64,000 nucleotides of DNA from HGM04593 sp045591315 (GTDB lineage: Bacteria > Bacteroidota > Bacteroidia > Bacteroidales > Bacteroidaceae): NCBI GenBank assembly GCA_045591315.1, contig JAZNSN010000074.1, forward strand, positions 1 through 64,000. Direction: 5' to 3'. The notes beneath the pieces are model-generated. The model was not told where the DNA came from, ran no database searches, and saw only the letters and a program-made list of their open reading frames with translations. This document shows positions 8,371-16,887 of the stretch, piece after piece. Every line of letters begins with the position of its first letter. Position 1 is the stretch's first letter. A program made the translations under genes and the position numbers.

Positions 8371-9897
8371 TCAGAAACGTATTCCCATAGTAGCTATCAC
8401 TGAACTGTTGGTATATTCAACATTTGCCGCAGGATTCTCATATTCGGTATCGTAGAATGGATAAAAATCCGCTTTCTGCGTCTGCAGCATATATGCAACA
8501 TCGAAGTAGAAGTTCTTGTAACGGTAACCGCCTCCTATTGTAAGGATATCCTTCTTCAGTTTATTGACATAGTCTGTTGATGTATCAGTTATATTCGCAT
8601 TATCCAGATTCTTGTATGCATCTTTTTCAAATGGAGAGGTATTGTGGCAATAACCGCTTCTGATGCTGAAGTTACCCAACTTGCATTCAGCGCCGACACG
8701 GAAAGTATGCTGTGCCTTCAAATTCCGTTCAACCTCTTGATTCTGCGCCTTTGAAACGGCTCTGCCGGAAGAGAATTCCATTGACGAATAATCGGCATAT
8801 TCATATTCTGCGTTCAAGGCCAGAAACGTACCGAAAGTATATGACATTGAAGCATTCAAACGCCATGGTGTTGATACCTTATAGTCAATCCTCACCTCAT
8901 CACAGAAACGCTCCGGATCACGAGTGTCATAAATATAGCCATCGGTAGCAGCTATTGATGAAGAATAGATATCTGTAAGCTTATACCAAGTAGGAGAATG
9001 TACAGCAAGACCGATCTTGAAAGGAGAATACTTGAAAGGACGTATAATAGCACCCAGTTTCAGGTTCACGCCATTTCCTTCTACCCTATAATTGTTTACG
9101 ATTGAATAAATTTCGCCTAATTTGTCATTCTCAAAATAACAGCTGTAATTACTGTAATCGATGTTTGAGAAACCTAATGTCACACCTAAATACAAGAAAT
9201 CGTTATAGTTCGCAGAAACATTAAGTTCCACGTTGTCAACACCGCCACGCTTCTCGCTGTAATATCCTATCTCGTCGGGAGCCATCAGCAACAAGCCGTT
9301 AGGATCTGTAATAAAGTCCTTGGCATCTTCATAGCCATAATAACCCTCTGCCATAAGAAGTGTCAGCCAATTGAAATTGAAGCCGGAATACATTTCCTCA
9401 CTAAGACCGTCAATAGCAAAAGGATTACGGCGATAGATATCATCTATTATATACTGTTGCGAGAAACCGTCTGCCAGACCGGACATCTCAAAATCCTCTT
9501 TGAAGTTATTCTTCCTGTTATAGTTTATACCAAAGTTCAAATATTTCCAATCATTGTCGAAAATGGGATTTGAAAGCACAAAGCCGATATTGTCAAGACC
9601 TACGTACGAAACATCGCTTTTGGACTTTCGTGCAACATATTCCGCTTCTGACTTATTGAAATTCACACTCGCAGTAAAACTGAAGTCATTGGAACGGAAC
9701 AGAGCAATTCCTGCCGGATTGGTTCCTATAACAGACACGTCTCCGCCCAAAGCGCTCATAGAGCCGCCCATACCTACAAAACGTGCAGTACCTGTAAGAT
9801 TATTATCTGCTGCTGGAATCACATTATACATATTCTGCGATGCAAGACAACATGGCAAGAACAACAATGCATATAGTACTTTTTTCATAGCAAACAT
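8371..9897 (-). CDS. FadL/OmpP1-like outer-membrane transport protein
   Basis: A 508-residue outer-membrane barrel resembling the OmpP1/FadL/TodX hydrophobic-compound channels. The signal peptide (KKVLYALLFLPCCLASQ) is followed by a mature start typical for the family (TARFVGMGGSMSALGGDVSVIGTNPAGIALFRSNDFS, in which the 'NPA' element is diagnostic). Many amphipathic strands follow and the protein ends IATMGIRF with a terminal Phe. The start may be the fourth codon (ATG at 9888, MKKVLYALL). It lies 37 bases downstream of the Ser/Arg-rich gene and is probably co-transcribed with it. Substrate unknown; database labels such as 'hemin receptor' for these proteins are unsupported. Confidence 0.8.
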   Translation of the reverse strand: MFAMKKVLYALLFLPCCLASQNMYNVIPAADNNLTGTARFVGMGGSMSALGGDVSVIGTNPAGIALFRSNDFSFTASVNFNKSEAEYVARKSKSDVSYVGLDNIGFVLSNPIFDNDWKYLNFGINYNRKNNFKEDFEMSGLADGFSQQYIIDDIYRRNPFAIDGLSEEMYSGFNFNWLTLLMAEGYYGYEDAKDFITDPNGLLLMAPDEIGYYSEKRGGVDNVELNVSANYNDFLYLGVTLGFSNIDYSNYSCYFENDKLGEIYSIVNNYRVEGNGVNLKLGAIIRPFKYSPFKIGLAVHSPTWYKLTDIYSSSIAATDGYIYDTRDPERFCDEVRIDYKVSTPWRLNASMSYTFGTFLALNAEYEYADYSSMEFSSGRAVSKAQNQEVERNLKAQHTFRVGAECKLGNFSIRSGYCHNTSPFEKDAYKNLDNANITDTSTDYVNKLKKDILTIGGGYRYKNFYFDVAYMLQTQKADFYPFYDTEYENPAANVEYTNSSVIATMGIRF

Positions 9898-9934
9898 TTT
9901 ATATTATTTATTCTCTATTGTTTTTCTCATATCA

Positions 9935-11398
9935 CTATCGGCGTGAGCTACGTGAGCCTCCTCTTGATGAAGAACCGGAACCTGAGCTACGGAATGATGA
10001 GCCGGAGCCTCTGGAACTTGAGCCGGAACTGCGGAATGATGAGCCGGAATCCCTAGAGCTGGAACCTGAGCTACGGAACGATGACTCTGAGCCACCTCTA
10101 GAACGTGTCACGCTTGTACTGCTTGGACGGTTATAACTCCTTGAAGAACCGTTCCCATAACTACTCTCTTTACCTCTGCGTTGTTCACGTACACTCACAC
10201 CCTCTACCCTACGCTTGTTGCCTCCATTGTCTGACGATGAAGAATAGCCATGGCGTTGCTGATTCCTGTCAACACTCTTTCTCTCGTTCTTGTTGCCTTT
10301 TCCGTTTACAGCCTTTAGTGAAAGTCCATTCCCACGGCTAGGCTGCTGACGGTATTTCTTGACCGATGTCCCAACGTTGTTATCCGTATTGTTCTTTTTA
10401 TCATTTATTCTTAACGTACGGTTCCCGTCACGAAGGTCCATTCTTCTATCCGGCCGTTGACGACGCATTCCAGTACCGTCTCCACGTTCACCTTTACGGA
10501 ACTTTTTGTCATTTGAAACAACCTTGCCGTCCCTTCCTCTTCTGTCTTGTTCTTTACGTATTGAAGCACCGCCTATCGCTATTCCAGGTTTGTTTTCCTT
10601 GTTTACGAATCTTGATGAGCCAGTACCTCCTCTACGCATTCCACGGTCTCCCCGGCCGTTGTTAACAACATTTGAGCCTTCCCTTCTGACATATCCGTTT
10701 CTTTTGTACATATTGTGGTTTACAGGGATATCCCTATACACCTTATGAGGCGGATTCCATGCCCTATACCAATAGTGGTTATGTCCCCATGATATATTAT
10801 AATGATACCACCAGTCGGGACTGTCGTACCATGCAGGACTGAAACAAGCAAAATGATTGCTCAACCCTAGCCAAGTGCTTTTATAGGCAGCCAGATTCCA
10901 TGTTCTATAGAAACCGAGAGAATAGTTGTATCTTCCCCAATGATACAATGGATTATTGACAGTGGGATATATATCTATGCTATATCCGTTATCATACACG
11001 AGCCAGTCATTTATTCCGCAACCATATACCAAGTCCCAACGGAGACTGCTGGAGTATAAACGGCCTGGACTGCGAAAACGTACAATACGTGTAGAGTAAC
11101 TGTAATCATTGTCAAAATACAAGTCCGGATCATTCGTATATGATACACGCTCGGTCGCAGATACAAGATCGTCGATATTCAGAGTCAATGTATCTTCTTC
11201 ATACACACCTTCTGCATATTCGTTGTATTCAGAAGCATCATTGGAGACATATTCTTCCGCATCGACAAAATAGCACTCTTCCGAACTCTTTATGACAACT
11301 GTCTTCTTCTCCTTCTTGGGAACGAAATAGACCTCGTCATACTGTGCCATTGAAACAAATGGAATCAAAGCCAAAAGAAACAATACTACCCTTTTCAT
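9935..11398 (-). CDS. Exported aromatic-rich protein with Ser/Arg/Gly repeat tail
   Basis: A 487-residue protein I do not recognise. It has a signal peptide (MKRVVLFLLALIPFVSMAQ), an acidic segment (about 20-90) and a Trp/Tyr-rich region (about 120-225) with elements such as SPDWWYHYNISWGHNHYWY. The remainder (about 235-487) is strongly basic, low-complexity and rich in Arg, Gly, Ser and Asn. The last 50 residues hold three tandem 14-residue repeats of the type SSFRSSGSSSRGSG. The predicted export plus a very basic disordered tail suggests a surface or periplasmic protein that binds an anionic polymer such as lipopolysaccharide, capsule or nucleic acid; that is inference only. The FadL-like gene follows 37 bases downstream. 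Confidence 0.7.
   Translation of the reverse strand: MKRVVLFLLALIPFVSMAQYDEVYFVPKKEKKTVVIKSSEECYFVDAEEYVSNDASEYNEYAEGVYEEDTLTLNIDDLVSATERVSYTNDPDLYFDNDYSYSTRIVRFRSPGRLYSSSLRWDLVYGCGINDWLVYDNGYSIDIYPTVNNPLYHWGRYNYSLGFYRTWNLAAYKSTWLGLSNHFACFSPAWYDSPDWWYHYNISWGHNHYWYRAWNPPHKVYRDIPVNHNMYKRNGYVRREGSNVVNNGRGDRGMRRGGTGSSRFVNKENKPGIAIGGASIRKEQDRRGRDGKVVSNDKKFRKGERGDGTGMRRQRPDRRMDLRDGNRTLRINDKKNNTDNNVGTSVKKYRQQPSRGNGLSLKAVNGKGNKNERKSVDRNQQRHGYSSSSDNGGNKRRVEGVSVREQRRGKESSYGNGSSRSYNRPSSTSVTRSRGGSESSFRSSGSSSRDSGSSFRSSGSSSRGSGSSFRSSGSGSSSRGGSRSSRR
9959..10084 (-). repeat. Three tandem 42-bp repeats in coding sequence
   Basis: Three consecutive 42-base units encode SSFRSSGSSSRDSG, SSFRSSGSSSRGSG and SSFRSSGSGSSSRG near the C-terminus of the gene at 9935-11398. 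The units differ at several synonymous positions, so this is not a very recent expansion, but the in-frame period makes length variation between strains likely. Confidence 0.85.
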
Positions 11399-11457
11399 AA
11401 GCCCATCTTTTATTTGTTACTATTTCTGATACAAAAATAGTAAGTGCCACGACAAAG

Positions 11458-11500
11458 AAATAGGGAAAAATCCTACAATAAACGAGGATTTTCCCTATTT
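11458..11500 (-). terminator. Terminator of the ilvDBN operon
   Basis: An inverted repeat AAATAGGGAAAAATCCT (11458-11474) / AGGATTTTCCCTATTT (11485-11500), with one bulged base and a 10-base loop, lies 43 bases past the ilvN stop. The minus-strand transcript carries a T-rich run inside and after the second arm. Confidence 0.65.
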
Positions 11501-11542
11501 ATACACGCAAAGAGTTATAAGCACTCTGCGAATGCGATGAAA

Positions 11543-12106
11543 TTACTCTACATCCTTTACCGGCTTACGCTTATAGTCTTCATTGAAAAGATACTCTCCA
11601 AGCACCTCTTGAGCAGAGCGCGGTACAGCCACACGACCGGACTTCACGAACTGCAGCATGCAGTTCTGAGCTACGAACTGGTCATACAGCCTTACGATAT
11701 CATCAGTAGAACCGGTAACCTCCACGACAGTATATGTCGGATTCACCTCCATTACACGAGCATTGTTGTGACGTATGGTCCTTGAGACCTCGCTGTTCTC
11801 CAACATGACAGGAGTCGAAAGCTTGTACAGCGCAACTTCTTGGAAGAAAATCTCATTGTCGGTATAATAATCAGCCTTGAGCACATCCACTTTCTTCTCT
11901 ATACGCTTTGTAACCTTCTGCACGGAATCCTCTTCGCCCCACAGAGAGATTGTATAACGGTGAACGCCCTCGACTGATGACGATGAAGCCGTTATAGTAT
12001 CTATGTTCATCATGCGACGTGTAAACTCGGCTGTAACCTGATTAAGCATACCGGCTATATTCTCAGTATATATGATTATAGTAAACAGTTTCTTGTCCAT
12101 ATCCAT
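11543..12106 (-). CDS. ilvN: Acetolactate synthase small (regulatory) subunit
   Basis: Regulatory subunit of acetohydroxyacid synthase, which makes acetolactate/acetohydroxybutyrate in valine, leucine and isoleucine synthesis. The 187-residue protein has an N-terminal ACT domain (about 6-82, KLFTIIIYTENIAGMLNQV) that in this family binds the feedback inhibitor valine, then the ALS_SS C-terminal domain (about 90-165). Its ATG directly abuts the ilvB stop (TAAATG), consistent with coupled translation and equimolar subunits. A terminator-like hairpin follows. ilvC, often next in Bacteroidales ilv operons, is not here. Confidence 0.92.
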   Translation of the reverse strand: MDMDKKLFTIIIYTENIAGMLNQVTAEFTRRMMNIDTITASSSSVEGVHRYTISLWGEEDSVQKVTKRIEKKVDVLKADYYTDNEIFFQEVALYKLSTPVMLENSEVSRTIRHNNARVMEVNPTYTVVEVTGSTDDIVRLYDQFVAQNCMLQFVKSGRVAVPRSAQEVLGEYLFNEDYKRKPVKDVE

Positions 12107-13801
12107 TTATTCAAAAATCATCTCATTTACCGAAGCACCCGGAGGTGTCATCGGCATTACATTAGCCTCTTCCATTACTGCCACATGCAACAGGAAAGGT
12201 CCCGGTGCCGCAAGCATTTCTGCAATGGCATCATCGAGCTCATTACGCTCGATGACAAGGCGTGACGGAATGCCGTAACCCTGCGCAATCAGAGCATAGT
12301 CGGGATTCAGCATCGGAGTCCATGAATAGCGGTGATTGAAGAAGAGTTCCTGCCATTGGCGTACATTGCCTAGGTAGTTGTTGTTCAGAAGAATTATCTT
12401 TACCGCAGTACCCTGCTCCATTATGGTACCCAACTCCTGTATATTCATCTGCATACCTCCGTCACCGGTAAAAAGGCAGACTGTACGTTCGGGCATCGCA
12501 ATCTTTGCACCGATGGCTGCAGGCAGGCCATAGCCCATTGTTCCAAGACCTCCGGACGTGAGTATGCTATGAGGCTTTGTATATTTGAAATAACGTGCCG
12601 ACATCATCTGGTTCTGCCCCACATCGGTAACAAGTATTGCGCTGTTTGCTGTAGCCTCGCTCACTTTACGTGCGACCTCGCCCATAAGCAGAGGACCGCT
12701 TCCTGGATTCAAAGCCTTTACCGTAACTTTCTCATGCTCTATTGCATTATACCTTGCAAAGCTCTCAATCCACTCCTTATGCTCGGCCTTGTCCACAAGA
12801 GCCGTAAGAAGAGGCAGCACCTCCTTGCAATCGCCCACTATAGGTACATCCACTGTTACATTCTTGTTTATCTCGGCATGGTCAATATCTATATGGACTA
12901 TCTTAGCCTGCTTTGCGTATGTCGAGAGCTTGCCCGTAACACGGTCGCTGAAACGCATTCCTACAGCAATAAGCAGGTCACACTCATTGGTATTGAAATT
13001 AGGACCATAATTGCCATGCATGCCTAACATGCCTACGCAGAGAGGATGGTCTGTAGGCAAAGCAGAGAGCCCCATGAGTGTACGGGCTGCAGGAATATCA
13101 GCTTTCTCGATGAAGGCCTTAAGTTCCTCATGCGCCTCACCCAATTCGACACCCTGCCCTACAAGAAGAAGCGGACGTTGCGACTCGTTGACAAGTCTTG
13201 CAGCCTCCTCTATGGCATTACGGGAAGGAGTGGGATAAGGTATGTAGCTGCGTACACAATCAACTTTTGCCGGCTCGTAGTCGAGCATCGCTACCTGAGC
13301 GTCCTTGTTGAAGTCAAGCACCACGGGACCGGGACGGCCAGTACCTGCAATATAGAATGCACGAGCAACAGCCCATGCTATATCCTCAGGGCGACGTATC
13401 TGGTAACTCCATTTGGTAATAGGCTGTGTTATACCAACAAAGTCAATCTCCTGAAATGCATCTGTACCCAACACCCCCGTACTTACCTGACCGGCTATAA
13501 CCACGACCGGTGTACTGTCGAGCATAGCATCGCTTATGCCTGTAAGCGTGTTTGTTGCACCAGGGCCGCTGGTAACGATGCTTACGCCGACCTTTCCTGA
13601 GCTACGCGCATAACCCTGTGCGGCATGAACAGCACCCTGCTCATGGCGTACAAGCACGTTGCGGAAATCATTGCGATGATCGTATAAAGCATCGAAAACC
13701 GGCATGATTGAACCGCCGGGATAGCCGAATATAGTATCTACCCCCTCGTTTATGAGTGAGCGCAAAAGAGCCTCACTGCCTGTTATTCTCTCTTTTCCCA
13801 T
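12107..13801 (-). CDS. ilvB: Acetolactate synthase large (catalytic) subunit
   Basis: Catalytic subunit of acetohydroxyacid synthase: ThDP-dependent condensation of pyruvate with pyruvate or 2-oxobutyrate. The 564 residues contain the three ThDP-enzyme domains. The Glu that activates ThDP is in VRHEQGAVHAAQGYA (about 50-65), the central FAD-binding domain spans about 190-330, and the C-terminal ThDP motif GDGGMQMNIQELGTI ends in the LLNNNYLG element. Length and motifs are typical of the anabolic FAD-dependent enzyme rather than catabolic AlsS. It starts 5 bases after the ilvD stop, so ilvD-ilvB-ilvN form one transcript. Confidence 0.95.
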   Translation of the reverse strand: MGKERITGSEALLRSLINEGVDTIFGYPGGSIMPVFDALYDHRNDFRNVLVRHEQGAVHAAQGYARSSGKVGVSIVTSGPGATNTLTGISDAMLDSTPVVVIAGQVSTGVLGTDAFQEIDFVGITQPITKWSYQIRRPEDIAWAVARAFYIAGTGRPGPVVLDFNKDAQVAMLDYEPAKVDCVRSYIPYPTPSRNAIEEAARLVNESQRPLLLVGQGVELGEAHEELKAFIEKADIPAARTLMGLSALPTDHPLCVGMLGMHGNYGPNFNTNECDLLIAVGMRFSDRVTGKLSTYAKQAKIVHIDIDHAEINKNVTVDVPIVGDCKEVLPLLTALVDKAEHKEWIESFARYNAIEHEKVTVKALNPGSGPLLMGEVARKVSEATANSAILVTDVGQNQMMSARYFKYTKPHSILTSGGLGTMGYGLPAAIGAKIAMPERTVCLFTGDGGMQMNIQELGTIMEQGTAVKIILLNNNYLGNVRQWQELFFNHRYSWTPMLNPDYALIAQGYGIPSRLVIERNELDDAIAEMLAAPGPFLLHVAVMEEANVMPMTPPGASVNEMIFE

Positions 13802-13806
13802 AGTTG

Positions 13807-15609
13807 TCAGTCTATTATTCTTATTCCACCCTTATCGGCCGAACTAACCATATTGGCATAAGCCTTGAGGCTCTTCGACACTACGCGGTCACGTGTAAGG
13901 GGGAACATCTCACGCGCGGCAAGTTCCTCATCTGTAAGTTTGACGTTAATTGTACGTGCCGGTATATCAATCTCTATTATATCACCGTCGCGCAGCTTGC
14001 CGATATTACCTCCGGCAGCAGCTTCGGGAGATATATGTCCTATGCTCAATCCCGAAGTACCTCCGCTGAAACGGCCGTCGGTTATCAATGCACACTCCTT
14101 GCCAAGATGACGCGACTTTATATAGGATGTAGGATAAAGCATCTCCTGCATTCCAGGCCCTCCCTTAGGGCCTTCGTATATTATCACAACCACATCACCG
14201 GCCTGGACTGCACCGCCAAGAATACCTTCCACGGCAGCCTCCTGCGAGTCAAAAACGCGGGCCTTGCCTGAGAAACGCCATATACTCTCATCCACACCGG
14301 CCGTCTTTACGACACAACCGTCCTGAGCTATATTTCCGAACAGTATCGCAAGACCTCCGTCACGCGTATATGCATGTTCCAAAGAGCGTATGCAGCCATT
14401 CTCGCGGTCGGTATCAAGAGTGTCGTACATACACTCCTGCGCACCCATTGTATTGCAGAACACATTGGCCGGAGCTGTACTGTATATGCGTTTCGCCTCT
14501 TCACCCACACACTCTCCTGTAATGGAATATCTTTCAATGTCACTTGCCAATGTAGCTCCGTTGACACGTTTGACTGCAGTATTGAGCAAACCGCCCTTGG
14601 CAAGTTCACCCATGATGCCGATGATGCCTCCTGCACGCCCGCAGTCCTGTACACTGTACAAAGGTCCGTTAGGAGCCAGCTTGCATAGACAGGGAACCTT
14701 GCGGCTGAGTGCATCTATGTCACTCATCTTGAAATCGACTCCAGCCTCCTGAGCTACAGCCAGAAGATGAAGTATCGTATTTGTAGAACCGCCCATTGCA
14801 ATATCAAGCGTCATTGCATTCAGGAATGCATCACGTGTAGCTATACTTCTTGGCAGAACGCTCTCATCACCTTCGCCATAATACTTCATGGCATTCTCTA
14901 CTATCTGCTTTGCCGCATCCTTTAGAAGCTGTACACGGTTACGGTGTGTTGCAAGTATCGTTCCGTTGCCCGGCAACGAAAGGCCGATAGCCTCGGTCAG
15001 CGAGTTCATGGAGTTTGCAGTGAACATGCCCGAACAGCAGCCGCAGCCTGGACAAGAGCGTTTCTCAATCTCTGCAAGTTCTTCATCGCTTACAGAGGTA
15101 TCTGCAGCCTTTACCATAGCAATGACAAGGTCGAGGTTCTCGTTCTTCCATGTACCCTTCTCCATTGGGCCTCCCGAAACGAACACAGTAGGTATATTAA
15201 GCCGCATGGCAGCCATAAGCATGCCCGGAGTTATCTTGTCGCAGTTAGATATGCATACAAGAGCATCCACCTTATGGGCATTGCACATATATTCGACACT
15301 GTCGGCAATAATGTCACGCGACGGCAAGGAATAGAGCATTCCGTCGTGTCCCATGGCAATACCGTCATCTATAGCAATAGTATTGAACTCAGCCGCATAA
15401 CAGCCGAGTCTTTCTATCTCAGCCTTTACAATCTGCCCGGCCTCATGCAGATGAGTATGCCCCGGAACTAGTTGAGTGAATGAATTGGCAATGGCTATTA
15501 TGGGCTTGCCGAACATCTCACGCTTCATGCCGTTGGCAATCCACAACGCACGTGCGCCAGCCATACGGCGTCCTTCTGTACATTGCGCGCTTCTCAGTTG
15601 TATCTTCAT
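13807..15609 (-). CDS. ilvD: Dihydroxy-acid dehydratase
   Basis: Dehydrates 2,3-dihydroxyisovalerate and 2,3-dihydroxymethylvalerate to the 2-oxoacids in branched-chain amino acid synthesis. The 600-residue protein shows the iron-sulfur ligands in CISNCDKITPGM and in CPGCGCCSGMFTANSM. The C-terminal half has the typical DGRFSGGTSGLSIGHISPEA segment. Length fits the IlvD/Edd family, and the neighbouring ilvB and ilvN decide for IlvD over phosphogluconate dehydratase. It heads the operon. A promoter (15745-15776), a candidate leader peptide and a terminator-like hairpin precede it, suggesting attenuation control. Confidence 0.95.
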   Translation of the reverse strand: MKIQLRSAQCTEGRRMAGARALWIANGMKREMFGKPIIAIANSFTQLVPGHTHLHEAGQIVKAEIERLGCYAAEFNTIAIDDGIAMGHDGMLYSLPSRDIIADSVEYMCNAHKVDALVCISNCDKITPGMLMAAMRLNIPTVFVSGGPMEKGTWKNENLDLVIAMVKAADTSVSDEELAEIEKRSCPGCGCCSGMFTANSMNSLTEAIGLSLPGNGTILATHRNRVQLLKDAAKQIVENAMKYYGEGDESVLPRSIATRDAFLNAMTLDIAMGGSTNTILHLLAVAQEAGVDFKMSDIDALSRKVPCLCKLAPNGPLYSVQDCGRAGGIIGIMGELAKGGLLNTAVKRVNGATLASDIERYSITGECVGEEAKRIYSTAPANVFCNTMGAQECMYDTLDTDRENGCIRSLEHAYTRDGGLAILFGNIAQDGCVVKTAGVDESIWRFSGKARVFDSQEAAVEGILGGAVQAGDVVVIIYEGPKGGPGMQEMLYPTSYIKSRHLGKECALITDGRFSGGTSGLSIGHISPEAAAGGNIGKLRDGDIIEIDIPARTINVKLTDEELAAREMFPLTRDRVVSKSLKAYANMVSSADKGGIRIID

Positions 15610-15615
15610 AATTCA

Positions 15616-15693
15616 TTAAAATAAAGAAGCCTCCCCCAATAGAGAAAGGCATGTTTCCTTGCAGATGCCATTGCATATAGAACTACATGCCAT
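15616..15693 (-). CDS. Candidate leader peptide upstream of ilvD
   Basis: A 25-codon ORF beginning MACSSICNGICKETC and continuing LSLLGEASLF ends 6 bases before the ilvD ATG. It lies fully inside the leader of the promoter at 15745-15776. It has two Ile and four Leu codons; the CTT-TCT-CTA-TTG stretch forms the first arm of the hairpin at 15629-15650. No strong Shine-Dalgarno is seen, which is normal in this phylum. Composition alone would not prove it; position and overlap with the hairpin are the argument. Confidence 0.3.
   Translation of the reverse strand: MACSSICNGICKETCLSLLGEASLF
15629..15650 (-). promoter_or_regulatory. Attenuator-like hairpin in the ilvD leader
   Basis: On the minus strand GCCTTTCTC (15642-15650) pairs with GGGGGAGGC (15629-15637) around a 4-base loop. 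There are nine pairs, five of them G-U (four Watson-Crick). It is followed by the U-rich TTCTTTATTTT, as in an intrinsic terminator, just upstream of ilvD. Upstream GTTTCCT and AGGAAAC segments of the leader could form a competing longer-range pairing. Confidence 0.4.
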
Positions 15694-15744
15694 TCATGCT
15701 ACAACTCATTTGCTACAGGAAACTTCCGTTTGAATTTAAGGATG

Positions 15745-15776
15745 CAAAATTAACCCCTTTTTTCAGTTTATACAAA
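15745..15776 (-). promoter_or_regulatory. Bacteroidota promoter for ilvDBN
   Basis: Minus strand: -33 box TTTG (15773-15776), 20-base spacer, -7 box TAATTTTG (15745-15752). This is an exact match to TTTG-N19-21-TAnnTTTG. The inferred start near 15738 gives a leader of about 130 bases before ilvD. Confidence 0.75.
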
Positions 15777-15837
15777 ATTATTTACACAAAAGAGATGATA
15801 CCTTAGAAAATAGTACAAATACATGCAAGTACTGTGT

Positions 15838-16887
15838 TCATTTCCACAAAAGCCTGTCACGAAGTATGACATATATGATTACAGGAGCCCCGATAATTGG
15901 AGTTATAGCACCCAGAGGCAACAGACCGCCCTCTCCAGGAATCATTGTGAGAGAATTGCACAACAAGGCCATACAGCCGCCCAAAAGCATTGTAGCAGGC
16001 AAGAGCACTCTATGGTTATTGCTTCCGATTGACAAACGTGCCAAATGCGGTACGGCAAGCCCCAAGAAAGAGATAGGACCGCAAAAGGCTGTAACAACAG
16101 CTATAAGCAGCCCTGTTATCACTAAAAGAAGAAAGCGGGACAACCTTACATTTATTCCAAGGTTGCCGGCATAGGCATCACCAAGAAGAAGTGCATCAAG
16201 AGGCTTCATCATCAATAAAGAGCAGAAGATAAGAACCGAGAGCAAGAAAGCAAAAAGGGGTAACTGCTCCATTGAAACAGCACTGAAACTGCCCATTCCC
16301 CATATAAGATATGAATGTACCCCCTCTGCTGTAGCCACGTAGTTCAAAATGGAGATGACCGAAGAGGTAAGATAACTTATCGCGACACCGGCTATAAGCA
16401 GAAAAATCTTGTTCACGAGCAGGGAAGAGAGAAAGAGGACAACAGCTATTATAAGCATTGCTCCCATAAAGGCACCTGACAACATCGCTGCATGGCCGGC
16501 CATACCGAAATCCCCGATAGCGAATACGCCATGCGATAACAACATAACTATTGCAACACCAAGACCTGCTCCACCGCTTATTCCCAATACCTCAGGACCG
16601 GCAAGAGGATTCCCGAACAGAGTCTGCAGCATAAGGCCCGCCACTGAAATCGAAGCACCGGCAAGCAAGGCTGCAACAGCCTGCGGAAGACGTGTCTCAA
16701 GAATTATGTAGTTCCATGACTCACGTCCACTGTCGCCACCGGAGAGAACAGCAAGGACATCCTTTGCAGGAATATCGACAGCTCCCCATATCATGTTAGC
16801 CATAAAAAGGAGTATAAGAAAAATGAAGAGGAGCGGCAATGCAACTGTTTTCCTATCAGCGAAGCTTTTCATAATACTCTGTTTCAT
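15838..16887 (-). CDS. FecCD/BtuC-type ABC transporter permease
   Basis: Inner-membrane permease of 349 residues from the siderophore/vitamin B12 importer family. The protein is hydrophobic throughout with about ten helices. Family elements are visible: RLPQAVAALLAGASISVAGLMLQTLFGNPLAGPEVLGISGG-type sequence near 65-105, and a Gly-rich cytoplasmic coupling loop FCGPISFLGLAVPHLARLSIGSNHR-like near 265-290. It overlaps the end of the binding-protein gene by 32 bases (17 if the second Met, MKSFADRK, is used). The usual downstream ATPase gene is absent: ilvD leader DNA follows. Substrate is a metal chelate or cobamide by family; not determinable here. Confidence 0.88.
   Translation of the reverse strand: MKQSIMKSFADRKTVALPLLFIFLILLFMANMIWGAVDIPAKDVLAVLSGGDSGRESWNYIILETRLPQAVAALLAGASISVAGLMLQTLFGNPLAGPEVLGISGGAGLGVAIVMLLSHGVFAIGDFGMAGHAAMLSGAFMGAMLIIAVVLFLSSLLVNKIFLLIAGVAISYLTSSVISILNYVATAEGVHSYLIWGMGSFSAVSMEQLPLFAFLLSVLIFCSLLMMKPLDALLLGDAYAGNLGINVRLSRFLLLVITGLLIAVVTAFCGPISFLGLAVPHLARLSIGSNNHRVLLPATMLLGGCMALLCNSLTMIPGEGGLLPLGAITPIIGAPVIIYVILRDRLLWK

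Noticed and set aside
9959..10084. Short direct repeats considered as a CRISPR array
   Set aside because: The 42-bp units are contiguous with no spacers and keep an open reading frame in a signal-peptide protein.
9918..10136. Acidic Glu/Pro-rich 72-codon plus-strand ORF over the repeat region
   Set aside because: It is the reverse reading of the Ser/Arg repeats; its regular composition comes from the 42-bp repeats, not from coding selection.
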